In this document: piece after piece, positions 16,491 through 26,793 of the stretch
Layout of the letters: the number at the start of each line of letters is the position of its first letter
Position numbering within the stretch: position 1 is the first letter of the stretch
Assembly: GCF_025452095.1 (NCBI RefSeq)
Contig: NZ_CP104877.1
Coordinates: 1,364,001 to 1,428,000, forward strand
Length of the DNA: 64,000 nucleotides
Reading direction: 5' to 3'
Origin: Paenarthrobacter sp. JL.01a
GTDB lineage: Bacteria; Actinomycetota; Actinomycetes; Actinomycetales; Micrococcaceae
Program-made: the position numbers and the translations under genes
The notes under the pieces: model-generated
The model's input: the letters and a program-made list of their open reading frames with translations, nothing else
The model's database searches: none
What the model was told of the DNA's origin: nothing

Positions 16491-17953
16491 CGCGGCACCG
16501 CCGCTCCACGCCGGACGTCCATGGCAGCACCGGCGGCCGCGACGATCCCGCCTTCATCGAACGCGGACCAGGCGGAGGCCAACTGGGACTTGGCTGTCAC
16601 GGGGGCGACCCTCCAGCCGGCGCGCCGCAGGATCTCCAGGGTGTCCTCATTGCTTCGCGACGGGTCGCCGATGACCAGGGCGAAGGCGTTGGCTCCGTAC
16701 GCTGCTGCGGGAGCCAGCGCCCTGGCCTCTGCGGGCGACAGGGTGCCCAGCAAGGCCAGGAGCGGTCCACGCAAACGGTGTGCCGCCAGCTTGTCCATGA
16801 GTCGGTCATCGAAGACCGAGTCCGGAGCCTCGGTGAACGCCTGGCCCGTCCGGGCTTCGAGGTGACCGGCCCTGCGGTGATCGGAACCGGAGTGGTCAGC
16901 CCGGTGATGCTCCGCGCGGGCGTGCCTGGGACCGCTGAGCTCAATGGCCGCCAAGCCCTCCGCAATGGCCTGCAGGCCACCTGCACCGGAGAACTCCTCA
17001 GCGTCCGGATCCGGCGCTGAGCGGGAACGAAGGAAAGCCGGAGCGCCGAAGGCATCAAGGACCCGCAAGGAATAGTTCCTCTCCGACAGATGCGCAGCCA
17101 CGGACATTGCCGCCGTCACGATCCATTCAAAATCAGGGCTCGTCACCAGGTCCGAGTCTTCATCATGGGCACCGAAGACAGACCCCGCGCCAGTGGCGAA
17201 CGCTGAAAAGCGCTGATCCAGGATGAGGGTGGCCTCGGGAGTGGTCACGGACTCCTCCTGGCGGACCATGAGCTGTCCGTGACGTGCCGTGGCCGCCCAG
17301 TGCACCCGGCGCATGGGGTCCCCGTGACGGTATTCACGGGTCATGATGTCGTCATCGCTGGGGTTGGCGCGGATGCGCGTCGCCGTCACGCCGTCGTTGC
17401 CGCGGGCACCGGCCAGGCCGGTGACCGGAAGTTCGACGGCGGCCGGCGTCACGGTGAGGAGGTCGCCGTCGTCGATGGCATGGCGCCTTAAGGAAAGGCC
17501 GAACGGATCGCTGAACTCGGCGGTCACCGGACCGATCCGGAACTGTCCGCGTTTACCCGAGCGAAGATGGTATTCGTAGCGGCTGGTACCGCCCGAAGCG
17601 GAGCGGGCCGGGAAACGGAAAGCGGGAGGCTCGCCAAAACGGGGCGGTAACTGCTCCTCCATGATGACGTGCCCGGTGGAATAGTTCGTCCGCGCAACCG
17701 CAAGGCGGACAGTGGTGGTGCTGGAGGTTTCCACAGTGGAGGGATTGAACTCCCGGTACACCTGGAACTTGGGTTTAAGCACCCGGACACCGGCAAGGGC
17801 AACCAAGGGGAGCAGGAGCAGCAGGACAGCCAGGGAGAGCAAATCACGCCGGCCCATGACATAGGCGGAGCCCAGGGAAATCGCGCCCGCGGCCAAAAGG
17901 CCCCAGCCCCGCGTAGTGAACAGGTGCTTGGGAAGCCGGTCCATGAGTGCCAT
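16487..17953 (-). CDS. DUF58 domain protein, MoxR partner
   Basis: A 488-residue protein with two N-terminal membrane helices (GWGLLAAGAISLGSAYVMG and LLSLAVLLLLLPLVALAGV), a beta-rich segment with GKRGQFRIGPVTAEFSDPFGL, and the DUF58 core with TREYRHGDPMRRVHWAATARHGQLMVRQEE, which leads into a degenerate von Willebrand-like fold. DUF58 proteins work with MoxR AAA+ ATPases, probably as substrate adaptors or chaperone clients. I chose the ATG at 17953, which has GGAGG 7 nt upstream, rather than a longer frame. It lies 11 nt after moxR and overlaps the transglutaminase gene by 4 bp. A His-rich insert (HARAEHHRADHSGSDH) near residue 340 is unusual and could bind metal. Confidence 0.88.
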   Translation of the reverse strand: MALMDRLPKHLFTTRGWGLLAAGAISLGSAYVMGRRDLLSLAVLLLLLPLVALAGVRVLKPKFQVYREFNPSTVETSSTTTVRLAVARTNYSTGHVIMEEQLPPRFGEPPAFRFPARSASGGTSRYEYHLRSGKRGQFRIGPVTAEFSDPFGLSLRRHAIDDGDLLTVTPAAVELPVTGLAGARGNDGVTATRIRANPSDDDIMTREYRHGDPMRRVHWAATARHGQLMVRQEESVTTPEATLILDQRFSAFATGAGSVFGAHDEDSDLVTSPDFEWIVTAAMSVAAHLSERNYSLRVLDAFGAPAFLRSRSAPDPDAEEFSGAGGLQAIAEGLAAIELSGPRHARAEHHRADHSGSDHRRAGHLEARTGQAFTEAPDSVFDDRLMDKLAAHRLRGPLLALLGTLSPAEARALAPAAAYGANAFALVIGDPSRSNEDTLEILRRAGWRVAPVTAKSQLASAWSAFDEGGIVAAAGAAMDVRRGAAVPR

Positions 17954-17964
17954 CGCGATGCCTC

Positions 17965-19062
<1,098 letters not shown>

Positions 19063-19226
19063 GGATTGCCCTTCAGCCTTGGCCGCGGCACCGCCGGTGC
19101 TGGCCGCTTGTCCGTTCCAGACTACCCAGACTTTGGCCGTCCCTGACATAGTGCTTCCGGAATTTATGTGCCAACTGGAATTTATCGGGCGCAACAGGGG
19201 GACCGCAGTCCGATTAAGGTGGGAGC

Positions 19227-20123
19227 ATGTGCGATTCCCTTGCTCCCGTCCCGTACCGTGCGTCACAGGACGCCGAAGAAAAGCCGGATCCCCGGCGGGA
19301 GTACCCGCCCGCCCCGGAGCCCTTGCCGGTGCCGGTGATGGACAACCACACGCACTTGGACTTCAGGCAGGGTCTGCTTGAGGTGTCGGTCCGGGACGCG
19401 ATGGACTCGGCCGAGGCCGTGGGCGTGCAAGGAGCCGTCCAGGTTGGTTGCGACCTGGAGTCCTCGCGTTTCACCGTCCAGGCCGTCGAGGCGGACCCCC
19501 GCCTGCTGGGGGCTGTGGCAATCCACCCCAACGATGCGCCCGTGTACGCGGGCCGTGGTGAGTTGGAGTCGGCGCTCTCGGAGATCGAGGACCTCGCAGC
19601 CCACCCCCGGGTCCGCGCGATCGGTGAGACGGGCCTGGATTTTTTCCGCACCCACGGGGAAGGGCTGACCCATCAGCGCTACTCATTCCGGCGACACATC
19701 GACATCGCCAAGCGGCTGGGGCTGACCTTGCAGATCCACGACCGCGATGCCCACGACGACGTGGTCCAGGTACTCCGGGAAGAAGGAGCCCCGGAACGTG
19801 TGGTGTTCCACTGCTTCTCCGGTGATGAGGAACTGGCCCGGATCTGCAACGACAACGGCTGGTACATGTCGTTCGCGGGTACCATGACGTTCAAGAATGC
19901 CGGAAACCTGCGCTCAGCTTTGGCCATCGCCGAACCGAGCCGGATCCTGGTGGAGACCGACTCCCCGTTCCTCACCCCACACCCATATCGAGGACGCCCC
20001 AACGCGAGCTACATGGTTCCTTACACCGTCCGCTCCATGGCGGAAGTGACAGAAAATGACTTGGCGGAGCTCTGTTCGCGCTTGGCCGAAAACACGCTGG
20101 AAGCCTACGGTTCCTGGGCCTGA
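19227..20123 (+). CDS. tatD: TatD family metal-dependent hydrolase / 3'-exonuclease
   Basis: A 298-residue TIM-barrel amidohydrolase. Metal ligands are visible: His41 and His43 in MDNHTHLDF, Glu in GETGLDFFRT, His in LQIHDRDAHDD and in VVFHCFSGDEE, and Asp in VETDSPFLTPHPYRG. TatD proteins have DNase activity in repair. The 38-residue N-terminal Pro/Glu-rich extension is actinobacterial. GGTGGGAG precedes the ATG. In mycobacteria tatD also sits directly upstream of rpfB, rsmA and ispE, as here. Confidence 0.93.
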   Translation: MCDSLAPVPYRASQDAEEKPDPRREYPPAPEPLPVPVMDNHTHLDFRQGLLEVSVRDAMDSAEAVGVQGAVQVGCDLESSRFTVQAVEADPRLLGAVAIHPNDAPVYAGRGELESALSEIEDLAAHPRVRAIGETGLDFFRTHGEGLTHQRYSFRRHIDIAKRLGLTLQIHDRDAHDDVVQVLREEGAPERVVFHCFSGDEELARICNDNGWYMSFAGTMTFKNAGNLRSALAIAEPSRILVETDSPFLTPHPYRGRPNASYMVPYTVRSMAEVTENDLAELCSRLAENTLEAYGSWA

Positions 20124-20188
20124 TCGGGCCTTTTTGTCCTGCAGAAGCGACCCGCTTGTGGATACCGGGTATGCAGAAGTCTTGGCCC

Positions 20189-20218
20189 GTTTATAACAGA
20201 TCGGTTACTGTGTTAAAC
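20189..20218 (+). promoter_or_regulatory. Candidate operator/promoter of rpfB
   Basis: An AT-rich island in the 290-bp gap between tatD and rpfB. It contains the imperfect outer repeat GTTTATAACA ... TGTGTTAAAC and, nested in it, the near-palindrome TAAC-a-GATC-g-GTTA (20194-20207). The two GTTAC/GTTAT half sites are compatible with a response regulator such as MtrA, known to control rpf genes in other actinobacteria; assignment to MtrA is inference. Confidence 0.4.
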
Positions 20219-20248
20219 AAGTAGCCGGGGTCGGGGAAGGCCTTCGGA

Positions 20249-20362
20249 CAACTGGCCCGGTTGATTCCGGGCCCATCAGTTGAATGGTTTTGGCGGCGCA
20301 GATGCCGGCAGCAAGAGCGGGACCAGGCAGTTTTGCCTGGCCCCTCGGTTTTGCGGCTGGCA
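20249..20362 (+). promoter_or_regulatory. Structured 5' leader of rpfB, possible riboswitch or attenuator
   Basis: Two strong helices can form in the untranslated leader. Helix I: CAACTG + GCCCGG (20249-20260) pairs with CCGGGC (20267-20272) and CAGTTG (20277-20282). Helix II: CCAGGCA (20323-20329) pairs with TGCCTGG (20334-20340) and sits in a longer stem formed by 20303-20312 and 20353-20362 (8 of 10 pairs). rpf genes in actinobacteria are often preceded by c-di-AMP riboswitches, but I do not see the conserved 3' GACAGCTAAC-like element I would expect, so the class is unassigned. Confidence 0.4.
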
Positions 20363-20414
20363 TTATTTCTGTGCTTTTCCCCGTGCCCGGATGGTCTGAG
20401 AGTTATGGGCAATC

Positions 20415-21575
20415 GTGATCAAGTTCTTCACTACGGATGGCAAGTTCAGCTTCCTTAAAGTCGGTGCCCAGTTGCTGGTAGTTACAGCGCTGGTGGTCGG
20501 TGTGGTTGCCTTCGTCGGCAACAACAAGACAGTCACCCTCAACGTTGACGGAAAAGTGAGCTCCATCCAGACCTTCGGCGGCACTGTTGACGAAGTAGTC
20601 AGGGCAGCCAAGGTCGAGTTGAAGGACGCAGACCGCGTGTCGCCGGCACTGGACGCACGGGTAGACAATGGCTCCGTGGTGAACATCAACCTCGCAAAAG
20701 CCGTGTCCATCGAGTTGGACGGTGCCCGCAAGACGGTCAACACCACCGCCTCCGACGTCGCCGGACTGGTCAGTGAACTGGGCGTGGCAAGTTCCTCGCA
20801 GGTCTCCCAGCCGAAGGAAGCCGCCCTGGAAGTCACGGGGTCCTTCGTCTCGATCTCGACCCCCAAGACCATCAGCGTGGTAGCTGACGGCAAGAGCACC
20901 AGCACCACCACGACGGCGGCCGACGTCGCCAGCGTGTTGAAGGACGCCGGCATCACCGTCGGCGCCAACGACCGCCTGTCCCAGCCGGGTAACGCCCCGG
21001 TCATCCAGGACATGGTGATCAAGGTTTCCCGAGTAGACACCAGCAAGACCGCAGAGGCCACTGAAGAAGTGCCCTTCGACAGCGTCAAAACTGAAAGCGC
21101 CGATCTTTTCAAGGGCGAAGAAAAGGTAACGCAGGCAGGCGTCGCCGGTTCCCTGGTAAAGACGTTCAAGCTGGTTCTCGTCGATGGCCGCGAAGCGTCC
21201 CGCACGCTGGTCTCCAGCAACGTAGCCACCCCGCCCGTCGCCGAAAAGATCGCCGTCGGCACCAAGGCCCGTCCCGCCGCAGCTCCGGCAGCCGCTGCTG
21301 CTGCAGCCCCCGTGGCCAGCGGACCCACCGGTGCCCCCAACGAAGCCATGTGGGACAGGATCGCCCAGTGCGAGTCCGGCGGAAACTGGGCCATCAACAC
21401 CGGCAACGGCTACTACGGTGGTCTCCAGTTCTCCGGTCCCACCTGGCTTGCCAACGGCGGTGGCGCCTATGCTCCCACGGCCAACCTCGCCACCAAGGCC
21501 CAGCAGATCGAAATCGCCAACCGCCTGTACGCCAAGAACGGACTCAGCGACTGGGGCTGCGCCCACGCAGCGTGA
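20415..21575 (+). CDS. rpfB: Resuscitation-promoting factor RpfB (G5 / transglycosylase-like)
   Basis: A 386-residue secreted or membrane-anchored muralytic enzyme that cleaves peptidoglycan and promotes regrowth from dormancy. An N-terminal membrane anchor (about 15-35, [20 protein letters not shown]) is followed by three DUF348 modules (each with LxVDG or similar, around 40, 95 and 150), a G5 domain (about 215-290), an Ala/Pro linker, and the Rpf transglycosylase-like domain (about 315-386) with the catalytic Glu in [22 protein letters not shown] and the closing SDWGCAHAA. The GTG start gives the correct signal anchor. Synteny with Rv1009 (tatD upstream, rsmA and ispE downstream) supports the name. 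Confidence 0.95.
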   Translation: MIKFFTTDGKFSFLKVGAQLLVVTALVVGVVAFVGNNKTVTLNVDGKVSSIQTFGGTVDEVVRAAKVELKDADRVSPALDARVDNGSVVNINLAKAVSIELDGARKTVNTTASDVAGLVSELGVASSSQVSQPKEAALEVTGSFVSISTPKTISVVADGKSTSTTTTAADVASVLKDAGITVGANDRLSQPGNAPVIQDMVIKVSRVDTSKTAEATEEVPFDSVKTESADLFKGEEKVTQAGVAGSLVKTFKLVLVDGREASRTLVSSNVATPPVAEKIAVGTKARPAAAPAAAAAAAPVASGPTGAPNEAMWDRIAQCESGGNWAINTGNGYYGGLQFSGPTWLANGGGAYAPTANLATKAQQIEIANRLYAKNGLSDWGCAHAA

Positions 21576-21601
21576 CCCCGGACAGGCGATACGATACCTA
21601 G

Positions 21602-22483
21602 GTGACTGAACCGAATTCCGAACCCGCCGCCGTCGCGCCTTTGCTGGGCGCCACAGACATCCGACGGCTCGCCGAAGAAATCGGTGTACGCCCCACCAAA
21701 ACACTGGGGCAGAACTTTGTGATCGATGGCAACACCATCCGGAGGATCGTCTCGGCGGCGGGCATTGACGCCGGCGAGACGGTCCTTGAGGTAGGACCCG
21801 GGCTGGGTTCCCTGACACTGGGACTCCTGGATGCCGCAAAGACTGTTGTGGCGGTGGAGATCGACCCCGTTCTGGCTGAAAAGCTGCCCGAGACGGTCCG
21901 CGCCTGGCGGCCCGAAGCCCAGGACAACTTCCACCTGGTGCTCTCCGACGCCATGAAGGTAACCGAACTTCCGGTTGCGCCCACAGCGTTGGTGGCAAAC
22001 CTTCCGTACAACGTGGCCGTGCCCGTGGTCCTGCATCTCCTGCAGCATTTCACAAGCCTCCAGCATGGACTTGTCATGGTCCAGGATGAGGTCGCAGACA
22101 GGCTCGCGGCCACCCCGGGGTCCAAGATCTACGGCGTTCCGTCGGTCAAGGCGGCTTGGTACGGGCACATGCGCAAGGCCGGTGTCATCGGTATGAACGT
22201 GTTCTGGCCGGCACCGAAAATCCATTCCGGACTCGTCGCCTTCACCCGGCACGAACCGCCCGCAACGCACGCCACCCGCGAACAGGTCTTTGCGGTCATT
22301 GATGCCGCCTTCGCCCAGCGCAGGAAGACCCTGCGTGCGGCCCTGGCGGGGTGGGCAGGAAGTGCCGCCGAGGCTGAACGTTGCCTTGTGGCTGCCGGCG
22401 TCGACCCCACTGCACGCGGCGAGGTCCTGGACATCTCCGCCTATGTCAGGATCGCCGAAGCCCGCCACCCCGTGGGCGCATGA
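21602..22483 (+). CDS. rsmA: 16S rRNA (adenine-1518/1519-N6) dimethyltransferase RsmA
   Basis: KsgA/RsmA dimethylates A1518 and A1519 of 16S rRNA late in 30S assembly. Family marks: [11 protein letters not shown] (about 37-47), SAM motif [12 protein letters not shown], acidic loop VVAVEIDP, catalytic [10 protein letters not shown], and the C-terminal [13 protein letters not shown]. Length 293 residues is normal. The GTG start is 26 nt after rpfB. Its stop overlaps the ispE start by ATGA, so it is coupled with isoprenoid kinase synthesis, a conserved actinobacterial arrangement. Confidence 0.95.
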   Translation: MTEPNSEPAAVAPLLGATDIRRLAEEIGVRPTKTLGQNFVIDGNTIRRIVSAAGIDAGETVLEVGPGLGSLTLGLLDAAKTVVAVEIDPVLAEKLPETVRAWRPEAQDNFHLVLSDAMKVTELPVAPTALVANLPYNVAVPVVLHLLQHFTSLQHGLVMVQDEVADRLAATPGSKIYGVPSVKAAWYGHMRKAGVIGMNVFWPAPKIHSGLVAFTRHEPPATHATREQVFAVIDAAFAQRRKTLRAALAGWAGSAAEAERCLVAAGVDPTARGEVLDISAYVRIAEARHPVGA

Positions 22484-23472
22484 ATCCGGGAACCCGAAAG
22501 CCCGGCATCCTGCCCTTCGCGGGGGACCGGTTCCATGCCCGGACGGTGCGCGTCAAAGCCCCCGGCAAGGTCAACGTGTCCTTGAGCGTTGGACCGCTGC
22601 GGGCCGACGGCTACCACTCCGTGGCCAGTGTCTACCTGGCAGTTTCCTTGTACGAGGAAGTAGCTGCCACCAGCACCGAAACGCCGGGAATCACCGTCAG
22701 CATCAGCCCGGACAGCACGCTGGACCTGGACGGTGTGGACATCCCGCTGGACGAACGGAACCTCGCGTACAAAGCTGCGGCGATCATGGCCGAGGTCTCC
22801 GAAAAACCCACGGGCGTGCACCTGGAGATCACCAAACGGGTTCCTGTCGCCGGCGGCATGGGTGGCGGTTCGGCCGATGCTGCTGCAACACTGCTCGCGT
22901 GCGACGCGTTGTGGGACAGCGGGCTCTCGCGCGAGGAACTCGCGCACCTGGCGGCCGAGCTGGGAGCGGACGTGCCGTTCTCGCTCCTGGGAGGCACCGC
23001 CGTCGGACTTGGCGTCGGCGACAAACTCTCGCCCGCCCTGGCTAAGGCGCAGATGGACTGGGTACTGGTGTTCGCTGACTACGGATTGTCCACCCCGGAC
23101 GTGTTCCGCACCCTGGACGGGCTCCGGGACTCCGAAGGCGTGGATATTCCCGAGCCGGTGGACGTGGATCCGACGATCCTCCAGGCCCTGCGCAACGGGG
23201 ATCCCGAGACCCTCAGCCGCGTCCTCATCAATGACCTCCAAAGGGCTTCGATCACCCTGGCCCCACAACTTAGGGACACTATCGGTTTGGGCGAAGCACG
23301 CGGTGCCCTGGCCGGCATGGTCTCAGGCTCAGGGCCCACGATCGCGCTGCTCGCGCGGGACTCCGTCTCAGCCAGCGTCCTCGCCGAGGAGCTGACCCAT
23401 CGCGGCCACACCGCCGTCGCGGTCCACGGACCCGTTCCCGGGGCGCGGATCATCTCCGATACGCTCCTCTAA
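22480..23472 (+). CDS. ispE: 4-diphosphocytidyl-2-C-methyl-D-erythritol kinase IspE
   Basis: A GHMP kinase that phosphorylates CDP-ME in the non-mevalonate (MEP) isoprenoid pathway. The N-terminus has [24 protein letters not shown], the ATP-binding GHMP motif is [19 protein letters not shown], followed by [21 protein letters not shown] and the C-terminal [13 protein letters not shown]. Length 330 residues, starting at the ATG that overlaps the rsmA stop (ATGA). Confidence 0.95.
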   Translation: MNPGTRKPGILPFAGDRFHARTVRVKAPGKVNVSLSVGPLRADGYHSVASVYLAVSLYEEVAATSTETPGITVSISPDSTLDLDGVDIPLDERNLAYKAAAIMAEVSEKPTGVHLEITKRVPVAGGMGGGSADAAATLLACDALWDSGLSREELAHLAAELGADVPFSLLGGTAVGLGVGDKLSPALAKAQMDWVLVFADYGLSTPDVFRTLDGLRDSEGVDIPEPVDVDPTILQALRNGDPETLSRVLINDLQRASITLAPQLRDTIGLGEARGALAGMVSGSGPTIALLARDSVSASVLAEELTHRGHTAVAVHGPVPGARIISDTLL

Positions 23473-23526
23473 TACCCCTGTTGTTACCCTGTACCTCCGC
23501 ATTCCAGCAGTAGAAAGTAGTACCCA

Positions 23527-25362
23527 TTGGCCCACCTGCTCGGCGGCGAAAACCTCACCGTTTCGTTCGCGACCCGCACTGTCCTCGACGGCGTCACCCT
23601 CGGTTTGGAGGATGGCGACCGGATCGGCATGGTGGGCCGCAACGGCGACGGAAAATCCACCCTCATGCGGCTGCTTGCCATGCGCTCAACCCCGGATTCA
23701 GGCCGGGTCACCAAACGCGGTGACGTCACCGTGGGCTACCTCGACCAGGCGGACGTACTCGACGGCGACCTCACCGTCGGTGCCGCCATCGTCGGGGACC
23801 GCGCGGACCACGAATGGGCCGCCAATCCCAAGATCCGCGAGGTCATGGGCGGACTGGTGGGCGATGTCGACTGGCACGCCAACGTGCACTCGTTGTCGGG
23901 CGGGCAAAAGCGGCGGGTGGCCCTGGCGAAGCTCCTCATCGAAGACCACGACGTCATCATGCTGGACGAGCCCACCAACCACCTCGACGTCGAAGGCGTG
24001 GCCTGGCTGGCGCGCCACCTCAAGTCGCGCTGGCGGGCCAACCAAGGCGCCTTCCTGGTGGTCACCCACGACCGCTGGTTCCTTGATGAAGTCTGCAACT
24101 ACACCTGGGAAGTCCACGACGCCATGGTGGACATGTTCGACGGCGGTTACGCCGCCTACGTCCTGGCCCGTGCCGAGCGTGACCGCATGGCCGCCGTCGT
24201 CGAAAACAAGCGCCAGCAGCTCGTCAAGAAGGAACTTGCCTGGCTGCGGCGCGGCGCGCCCGCCCGAACGGCAAAGCCGAAATTCCGTATCGAAGCTGCC
24301 AACGACCTCATTGCGGACGTACCCGAGCCGCGGGATTCGGTGGCCCTGAGCAAGATGGCGACCGCACGTTTGGGCAAGGACGTTCTGGACCTTGAAAATG
24401 TGACCCTGGATTTCCAGGGCGGTGAGTCGAGGCAAAAGCTCTTCGACAACATCACCCTGCGCCTGGCGCCGGGGGAGCGCCTCGGACTGGTTGGCGTCAA
24501 CGGCGCAGGCAAGTCTACCCTGCTCAAACTGCTCAACGGGGAGATCCAACCGACGTCGGGCAAGGTCAAGCGCGGCAAGACGGTGGTTACTGCTGTCCTG
24601 ACGCAGGACGTGAAGGAGCTCGACGAAGTTTCGGACCTTCGGGTCATCGAAGTGATTGAGCGCGAGAAACGGTCCTTCAGTGTTGGCGGCAAGGAATTCA
24701 CGGCCGGCCAGCTGGTTGAGCAACTCGGTTTCACCAAGGAGAAGCAGTGGACGCCGGTCCCGGACCTCTCCGGTGGCGAACGACGACGGCTCCAGCTGCT
24801 TCGCCTGCTGGTGGGGGAGCCGAATGTCCTCATGCTCGACGAGCCGACCAACGACCTCGACACCGACACCCTTGCCGCCGTCGAGGATGTCCTGGACGGC
24901 TGGCCCGGGACCCTGGTTGTGGTCAGCCACGACCGGTACCTCCTGGAGCGGGTTACCGACAACCAGATGGCGTTGTTGGGCGACGGGAAGCTCCGCGGAC
25001 TCCCGGGCGGCGTGGATCAGTATCTTGAGCTGCGCGAGGCAGCACTGGCCTCCGGACAAGTCCTCGGCGGCTCCACGGCTCCGACGGCAGCCAGCGGATC
25101 CGCAAGCAGCGGCGCCGCGGCGCAATCCGGGGCCAGCGAAGCAGAGAAGCGCGAAGCCCGGAAGGACCTCAACAGGATCGACCGGCAACTCGGGAAGCTG
25201 GCGCAGCAGGAGGAGAAGCTCCACGCGCAGATGGCAGCGAAGTCCGAGTCCGGTGATTTCGACGCCCTGGGTGAGCTCAACGTCAAGCTTCGTGAGTTGC
25301 TCGACGAGAAAGAGGGTCTCGAACTGGAGTGGCTTGAGGCCGCAGAGGTCCTGGGCGAGTAG
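23527..25362 (+). CDS. ABC-F family ATP-binding protein
   Basis: A 611-residue protein with two fused ABC ATPase cassettes and no membrane segment. First cassette: Walker A GRNGDGKST, signature LSGGQKRR, Walker B IMLDEPTNHLD. Second: GVNGAGKST, LSGGERRR, LMLDEPTNDLD. The linker between them (about 215-260, ERDRMAAVVENKRQQLVKKELAWLRRG) is the ABC-F P-site interacting region, and a C-terminal coiled coil of about 70 residues follows an Ala/Ser-rich hinge, as in Uup-type proteins. ABC-F proteins act on ribosomes; whether this one is a housekeeping or a resistance member cannot be told. The TTG start and the position after ispE fit the actinobacterial arrangement. Confidence 0.92.
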   Translation: MAHLLGGENLTVSFATRTVLDGVTLGLEDGDRIGMVGRNGDGKSTLMRLLAMRSTPDSGRVTKRGDVTVGYLDQADVLDGDLTVGAAIVGDRADHEWAANPKIREVMGGLVGDVDWHANVHSLSGGQKRRVALAKLLIEDHDVIMLDEPTNHLDVEGVAWLARHLKSRWRANQGAFLVVTHDRWFLDEVCNYTWEVHDAMVDMFDGGYAAYVLARAERDRMAAVVENKRQQLVKKELAWLRRGAPARTAKPKFRIEAANDLIADVPEPRDSVALSKMATARLGKDVLDLENVTLDFQGGESRQKLFDNITLRLAPGERLGLVGVNGAGKSTLLKLLNGEIQPTSGKVKRGKTVVTAVLTQDVKELDEVSDLRVIEVIEREKRSFSVGGKEFTAGQLVEQLGFTKEKQWTPVPDLSGGERRRLQLLRLLVGEPNVLMLDEPTNDLDTDTLAAVEDVLDGWPGTLVVVSHDRYLLERVTDNQMALLGDGKLRGLPGGVDQYLELREAALASGQVLGGSTAPTAASGSASSGAAAQSGASEAEKREARKDLNRIDRQLGKLAQQEEKLHAQMAAKSESGDFDALGELNVKLRELLDEKEGLELEWLEAAEVLGE

Positions 25363-25369
25363 TCCCAAC

Positions 25370-25422
25370 GCTCGCTCACATCCCCCGGGGTTGGTGTGGA
25401 TGCTCGCTCACGTCCCCCGGGT
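25370..25422. repeat. Direct repeat pair downstream of the ABC-F gene
   Basis: Two near-identical units beginning GCTCGCTCAC[A/G]TCCCCCGGG at 25370 and 25402, 32 bp apart. The second copy runs up to the stop codon of the VOC gene. A related pair in inverted orientation lies on the other side of that gene. Confidence 0.7.
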
Positions 25423-25824
25423 TTACGCCCCGCGTTCGTAGCCGATCAGCCAATGCAGGCCGTATCGGTCGATGACCTGTCCGTCCGATGCGCCCCACGG
25501 TTTGGGCGCCAACAGGTCAACGATCCGGCCGCCGTCGGCGAGCTTGTCGAACCACTCGTGCAGGAGCGGAGGTTCCGCGGCGCCGAGGAGGGAGAGCATG
25601 GCCCCTTCCATATGGACCGACTTTTCCCCGTTGGCGGCGTCGGAACCCATCAACGCCACGACGCCGTCGAGAACGCCGTGTGCGACGGCATCCGAAGGCC
25701 CGTCGTCGCGCCCGAAATCCGCGTAGGAGTGCAACGATAGTTCGCCTCCAAAGACGTCCGCGTAAAAGCTGAGGGCCTCGCGCGCCGTGCCAGGAAAGCT
25801 GAGGTAGAGCTGGGGTGCTGTCAT
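25423..25824 (-). CDS. VOC family (PhnB/glyoxalase-like) protein
   Basis: A 133-residue single-module vicinal-oxygen-chelate protein. It begins TAPQLYLSFPGTAREALSFYADVFGGEL, the classic first beta-alpha unit of PhnB-like proteins, then HGVLDGVVALMGSDAA, and ends PKPWGASDGQVIDRYGLHWLIGYE, with the conserved WGxxxGxxxDxYGxxW pattern. The reaction is unknown; many relatives have lost metal binding. The ATG at 25824 is preferred (AGGA 7 nt upstream) over a GTG at 25830. It lies downstream of and in the same direction as the TetR gene with short repeats between. Confidence 0.85.
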   Translation of the reverse strand: MTAPQLYLSFPGTAREALSFYADVFGGELSLHSYADFGRDDGPSDAVAHGVLDGVVALMGSDAANGEKSVHMEGAMLSLLGAAEPPLLHEWFDKLADGGRIVDLLAPKPWGASDGQVIDRYGLHWLIGYERGA

Positions 25825-25870
25825 GCGCACATCCTACTCATGCCCTTGGACCGCACCCGCTCCAGGGTGT

Positions 25871-25919
25871 GGGTTGTGAGTGAGGGTTGGGGTGAAGGGT
25901 CTGGGTTGTGAGTGAGGGT
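25871..25919. repeat. Direct repeat pair upstream of the VOC gene
   Basis: Two exact copies of GGGTTGTGAGTGAGGGT at 25871-25887 and 25903-25919, again with 32-bp spacing. Read on this strand they share a GTGAG(T/C)GAG core with the complement of the repeats at 25370-25422. Confidence 0.75.
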
Positions 25920-26605
25920 CAGCCCTCCGAACGCAGCTCCGGTTCCTTCTGCAGGCCGGTCAGTCCGTTCCAGGCTAGGTTGACCAAGTGTGCAGCTACA
26001 GCGCGCTTGTCGGGCTCGCGGCTGTCGAGCCACCACTGGCCGGTCATGGCAACCATTCCGACCAGCATCTGGGCGTACATGGCACCGTCGGCCGCGCTGA
26101 AACCGCGCCGCGCGAACTCGTCCGAGAGCAGGTGCTCCACGCGGGCGGTGACGTGGGAAAGCAGGGTGGAGAACGCGCCTTCGGGCTGCGAAGGCGGGGC
26201 GTCACGCATGAGGATCCGGAAGCCGTCAGTGCGGTCCTCGATGTAGCCAAGCAGGGCCAGGGCCGCGCGCTCCACCAGAACGCGGGGCTTGGCTTCGGTG
26301 CTGAGGGCCTCGGTGATGGAGTCCAGCAGGATCCGGAACTCGGTCTCCACGACCTGCCGGTACAGGCCTTCCTTGGAGCCGAAGTGTTCATAGATCACCG
26401 GCTTGGATACACCGGCCGATGCCGCGATTTCCTCGATGGTGGTGCCATCAAGGCCGCGTGCTGAGAACAGTGCCCGTCCGATGCCGATCAACTGTGACTT
26501 TCGCTGCTGGCCGGTCATTCTGACCCGTGCCGGCTGGCCGTTGGAAGCGTGGTCCAATGGGGCGGACGTGCCCTCGGGCCGGGAAAGTTCAGTGCGCTTG
26601 CTCAC
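25919..26605 (-). CDS. TetR/AcrR family transcriptional regulator
   Basis: A 228-residue repressor-type regulator. The N-terminal helix-turn-helix reads GRALFSARGLDGTTIEEIAASAGVSKPVIYEHFGSKEGLYRQVV (about residues 40-82), the standard TetR DNA-binding domain; the remaining helices form the ligand and dimer domain. The GTG at 26605 gives the usual short basic N-terminus (VSKRTELSRPEG); the frame stays open upstream, but a longer protein would run toward the tRNA gene. Ligand and target genes are not evident. Confidence 0.88.
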   Translation of the reverse strand: MSKRTELSRPEGTSAPLDHASNGQPARVRMTGQQRKSQLIGIGRALFSARGLDGTTIEEIAASAGVSKPVIYEHFGSKEGLYRQVVETEFRILLDSITEALSTEAKPRVLVERAALALLGYIEDRTDGFRILMRDAPPSQPEGAFSTLLSHVTARVEHLLSDEFARRGFSAADGAMYAQMLVGMVAMTGQWWLDSREPDKRAVAAHLVNLAWNGLTGLQKEPELRSEG

Positions 26606-26793
26606 CTGACCATCATGCCGCAGATGCCATGTCGAGCGGGTGAAGGCAGCTTGCGATGGTGCGTCGCGAAGCGTTCGCCGGGGAGCCAAGTCGCGAAGCA
26701 CGCAATGGTCATGGCAAACTAGTTTCTTGTGTGTGGAACCCGGTGCCCCGGGAGATCCTCCGGGCCGCTGGTCCGAAGGAGAGCCATGCACGG

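Noticed and set aside
14964..16865. Open frame of 633 codons on the plus strand
   Set aside because: It lies antisense to the transglutaminase and DUF58 genes, its product is Arg/Gly/Gln-rich without any domain, and such frames are normal in high-GC DNA.
20108..20132. Possible terminator after tatD (GGGCCTGATCGGGCC then TTTTT)
   Set aside because: Only four base pairs can form around a five-base loop; too weak to call despite the T run.
20249..20362. c-di-AMP (ydaO) riboswitch upstream of rpfB
   Set aside because: The context fits, but the conserved 3' motif that I would expect is not visible, so I list only an unassigned structured leader.
20403..21998. Open frame of 531 codons antisense to rpfB
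   Set aside because: No recognisable domain and a composition that mirrors the rpfB codon pattern.
23698..25368. Open frame of 556 codons antisense to the ABC-F gene
   Set aside because: Antisense shadow of the repetitive ATPase cassettes, without ribosome site or domain.
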